A stretch of DNA of 64,000 bases from Streptomyces mobaraensis NBRC 13819 = DSM 40847 (lineage in GTDB: Bacteria > Actinomycetota > Actinomycetes > Streptomycetales > Streptomycetaceae): assembly GCF_017916255.1 (NCBI RefSeq), contig NZ_CP072827.1, positions 7,031,501 through 7,095,500 of the forward strand. The letters run 5' to 3'. Shown here piece by piece: positions 62,087-64,000 of the stretch. A program made the translations under genes and the position numbers. The notes below the pieces were generated by a model. That model searched no databases. It saw only the letters and a program-made list of their open reading frames with translations, and was not told the DNA's origin. Position 1 is the first letter of the stretch. The number at the start of each line of letters is the position of its first letter.

Positions 62087-62677
62087 TCACGACCGTCGGC
62101 CGCACGTCGGCCGGCCGGCCAGGACGCCGTCGAGCAGCCGCGACAGCGCCCAGGCGAAGTCGGCGCGGGGGTCGTCACCCTGAGGGTGTGCTGTGCTGGT
62201 GTGGCCGGTGGGGTGGGAGTTGAGGAGGTGGCCGAGGAGCAGGTTCCAGAGGACGCGGTAGGCGCGGGCGGCCTCGTCCGGCGGGAGGCCCGCCTCGGCG
62301 AGGGCGGTGAGGGCGCCGTCGGCGAACGGCGCGGCGGCGTCGACCGTGTGCTCGCCGTCGGCGATGATCCGGGCGGCCCAGGGGTGCCGGGCCAGGTGGT
62401 CGTGGGCCGCCAGCCAGTGCTCCCGGAGCCGCTCGTGGAGGTCGCCGGTGTCCGTGCGGCGCGGCAGCCGGACGGCCACGTCCTCGGCGAGCAGGGACAG
62501 CAGCTGGCCCCGGTCGGTGATGTGCCGGTAGAGGGACGCCTGGCCGGTGCCGAGCCGTTGGGCCACCTGACGGACCGTCAGAGCGCCGAGGCCGTCCTCG
62601 TCGGCGATGCGGCGCGCGGCGGCGACGATCAGGGCCCGGGAGAGCGGGCGCCGGCGGCCGGGGACTGGTGATGTCAC
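62087..62677 (-). CDS. TetR family regulator
   Basis: A 196-residue regulator with helix-turn-helix LTVRQVAQRLGTGQASLYRH (residues about 33-52) and a TetR_C-like second domain (HPWAARIIADGEHTV; NLLLGHLLNSHP). GTG at 62677 has AGGTGA upstream. It is divergent from the MFS exporter and probably its local repressor; the intervening 145 bases also carry an iron box. Confidence 0.86.
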   Translation of the reverse strand: MTSPVPGRRRPLSRALIVAAARRIADEDGLGALTVRQVAQRLGTGQASLYRHITDRGQLLSLLAEDVAVRLPRRTDTGDLHERLREHWLAAHDHLARHPWAARIIADGEHTVDAAAPFADGALTALAEAGLPPDEAARAYRVLWNLLLGHLLNSHPTGHTSTAHPQGDDPRADFAWALSRLLDGVLAGRPTCGRRS

Positions 62678-62743
62678 GCCGTCACCTTACACAGCGGAGC
62701 GTGATGACCCGGGGCTCCGGAATCGCTTGCCCGCGCTATGTAC

Positions 62744-62762
62744 TTAGCTTAGCCTTACCTGA
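62744..62762 (+). promoter_or_regulatory. Iron box (IdeR/DmdR-type operator)
   Basis: TTAGCTTAGCCTTACCTGA matches the 19-bp actinobacterial iron-box consensus TTAGGTTAGSCTAACCTAA at about 16 positions. It lies 60 bases upstream of the MFS exporter start and overlaps the AT-rich promoter stretch. It implies repression under iron-replete conditions. Confidence 0.75.
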
Positions 62763-62822
62763 CGCGAACGGCGTTCGCATGTGCTCCACATCCCTGCCCC
62801 CTTCCCCCTCTTGAGGTATCCC

Positions 62823-64000
62823 TTGGCCACCTCACCCTCCCGCGGCGGCCCGGCGGGCAACGCGGCCCTCGCCGCGCTCGTGCTCGCGGTCCTCTCCTAC
62901 TCGCTGGTCCAGACGATGCTGGTCCCCACCGTCGGAGTCCTCCAACGCGACCTGCGCACCTCACCGGCCGCCGCCTCCTGGGCGGTGCTCAGCTCCACCC
63001 TGCTGACCAGTGCCGTCCTCACCCCGCTGATCAGCAGGCTCGGCGACCGGCACGGCAAACGCCGGGTCCTCGTCGCCACCCTGACCGTCCATCTGGCCGG
63101 CACGCTCGGGGCCGCCTTCGCGTGGGACGTCGCCTCGCTCATCGTGCTCCGCGCGGTGCAGGGCGTCAGCCTCGCCCTGCTGCCCCTGGCCCTCGGGCTC
63201 ATCCGCGACGTCATGCCCCCGCACCGGGTCGCCGGCGCCCTGGGACTGACCTCCGGGCTGGTGGCGGGCGCCGCCGGCGCGGGTCTGCTGGTCGGCGGGC
63301 TGCTGGTCGACCACGCCTCCTGGCGCTGGCTGTTCGCGGCCGGCGCGCTGCTCGTCGCGGCGGCGCTGGCCGCCGTCCTGCGCTGGGTGCCGGAAGGGCC
63401 CACGGCCCCCTCCGGGTCCCTCGACGTCCCCGGCGCCGCGCTGCTCGGCGGCGCCCTGGTCGCCGTTCTGCTCGGCCTCACCCAAGGGCCCGCCTGGGGC
63501 TGGGCCTCGCCCGCCGTGCTGGGCCTGTTCGCCGGCTGCGCCGTGCTGTCGGCCCTCTTCCTCGCGTGGGAACGCCGCGTCCCGCACCCGCTCGTCGACC
63601 CGGCCCTGCTGCTCGGCCCCGCCATCCGGACCGTCCACCTGGGCGCCTTCCTGCTCGGCGCGGTCCAGTTCGTCTTCTACGTGCTGATCCCCAAGCTGGC
63701 CGAGGCGCCCTCGGGTCCCGGGGTGCCGGGGGGTTACGGATTCGGCGCCTCCGTCACCGTCGCCGGGCTGATCCTCGTCCCCGGCACGCTGTGCGGACTG
63801 CCCGCGAGCGCCCTGGCGGGCAGGGTCGAGGGCCGCTTCGGCGCCCGCGCGCCGCTCGCCCTCGGACTGGCCGTGAGCGCGGCGGGCGGCGCGCTGCTCG
63901 CCCTCGAACACCACGCGGTCCGGCACCTCGTGCTCGGCTACGCGGTCATCGGCACCGGCTTCGGCTTCGCCATGGCGGCGTTGCCCCGGATGGTCCACCA
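62823..64000 (+). CDS. MFS transporter, iron-box controlled (3' end outside window)
   Basis: At least 392 codons of a major-facilitator exporter of the EmrB/QacA-like type: LSYSLVQTMLVPTVGVLQRD in helix 1, LISRLGDRHGKRRVLVATL (motif A), LIVLRAVQGVSLALLPLALG and GLTSGLVAGAAGAGLLVGG (motif C). The start is TTG at 62823 with GAGG six bases upstream. The frame is open to the window end. With the iron box upstream, export of a siderophore is the likeliest role; the divergent TetR may add a second control. Confidence 0.85.
   Translation, partial: MATSPSRGGPAGNAALAALVLAVLSYSLVQTMLVPTVGVLQRDLRTSPAAASWAVLSSTLLTSAVLTPLISRLGDRHGKRRVLVATLTVHLAGTLGAAFAWDVASLIVLRAVQGVSLALLPLALGLIRDVMPPHRVAGALGLTSGLVAGAAGAGLLVGGLLVDHASWRWLFAAGALLVAAALAAVLRWVPEGPTAPSGSLDVPGAALLGGALVAVLLGLTQGPAWGWASPAVLGLFAGCAVLSALFLAWERRVPHPLVDPALLLGPAIRTVHLGAFLLGAVQFVFYVLIPKLAEAPSGPGVPGGYGFGASVTVAGLILVPGTLCGLPASALAGRVEGRFGARAPLALGLAVSAAGGALLALEHHAVRHLVLGYAVIGTGFGFAMAALPRMVH

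Noticed and set aside
61268..62671. 467-codon plus-strand frame opposite the glycosyltransferase start and TetR
   Set aside because: Covers two oppositely oriented real genes and a repeat; no domain.

Overview
The window is high-GC actinobacterial DNA, almost certainly from Streptomyces or a close relative. The evidence is third-position GC bias, GTG/TTG starts with purine-rich Shine-Dalgarno sites, leaderless starts, and marker genes: an SSI-type protease inhibitor, a K15-type D,D-transpeptidase, a secreted phospholipase D, murT-gatD, a twin-arginine cholesterol oxidase and IS110-family elements. No rRNA, tRNA or CRISPR array is visible.

Region by region. 1-1421: the end of a urease accessory operon (ureG partial, ureD). 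1561-3147: a secreted tripeptidyl-aminopeptidase-like hydrolase. 3148-8380: a 5.2 kb island inserted at the 3' end of that gene. It is bounded by a 114-bp direct repeat of the gene's last codons (3033-3146 and 8381-8494, one mismatch) and ends in a tyrosine-integrase remnant. Its cargo is a divergent XRE-TPR regulator and a tight four-gene operon: a 44-residue peptide, a JmjC/ROX-type oxygenase, an aldo/keto reductase and an APH-fold kinase. This looks like an unrecognised peptide-modification (RiPP-like) system and is my best candidate for a new system.

8602-22549: mostly chromosomal housekeeping and resistance genes. These are a MOSC protein, class A beta-lactamase, bacterial-type PARG, FMN reductase, an erythromycin-esterase gene behind a leaderless leader ORF, SSI inhibitor, CtaG, PfkA, GatD-MurT, peptide deformylase, GNAT, and a TetR/acyl-CoA dehydrogenase pair with a perfect operator. 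22800-28320: a disturbed accessory stretch. It holds DUF4291, a truncated kinase, NUDIX, a mannose-lectin-LysM protein, a transposase relic, and a ricin-lectin / triad-less S1 protease pair, with low coding density around them.

28323-37800: cholesterol oxidase, type II thioesterase, a TAT-secreted PIG-L deacetylase with a propeller, GNAT, a DUF1023 hydrolase, and an ArsR-like regulator with an MFS exporter. 37926-52980: two identical 1.69-kb IS110-family copies in opposite orientation. They enclose a highly reducing iterative-type PKS (KS-AT-DH-MT-ER-KR-ACP), a divergent NAD(P)-dependent acyl-thioester reductase, a WS/DGAT acyltransferase and a TetR with an N-terminal zinc-ribbon-like segment.

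53002-62000: methyltransferase, phospholipase D, K15-type transpeptidase, a third IS110-family element, then an alpha/beta hydrolase, a second WS/DGAT and a GT1 glycosyltransferase. The PKS has no thioesterase domain. The reductase, two acyltransferases, glycosyltransferase and free thioesterase nearby suggest a reductively released, esterified and possibly glycosylated lipid-like polyketide; this is inference. The window ends with a TetR gene and an MFS exporter cut by the window edge, preceded by a good IdeR/DmdR-type iron box.
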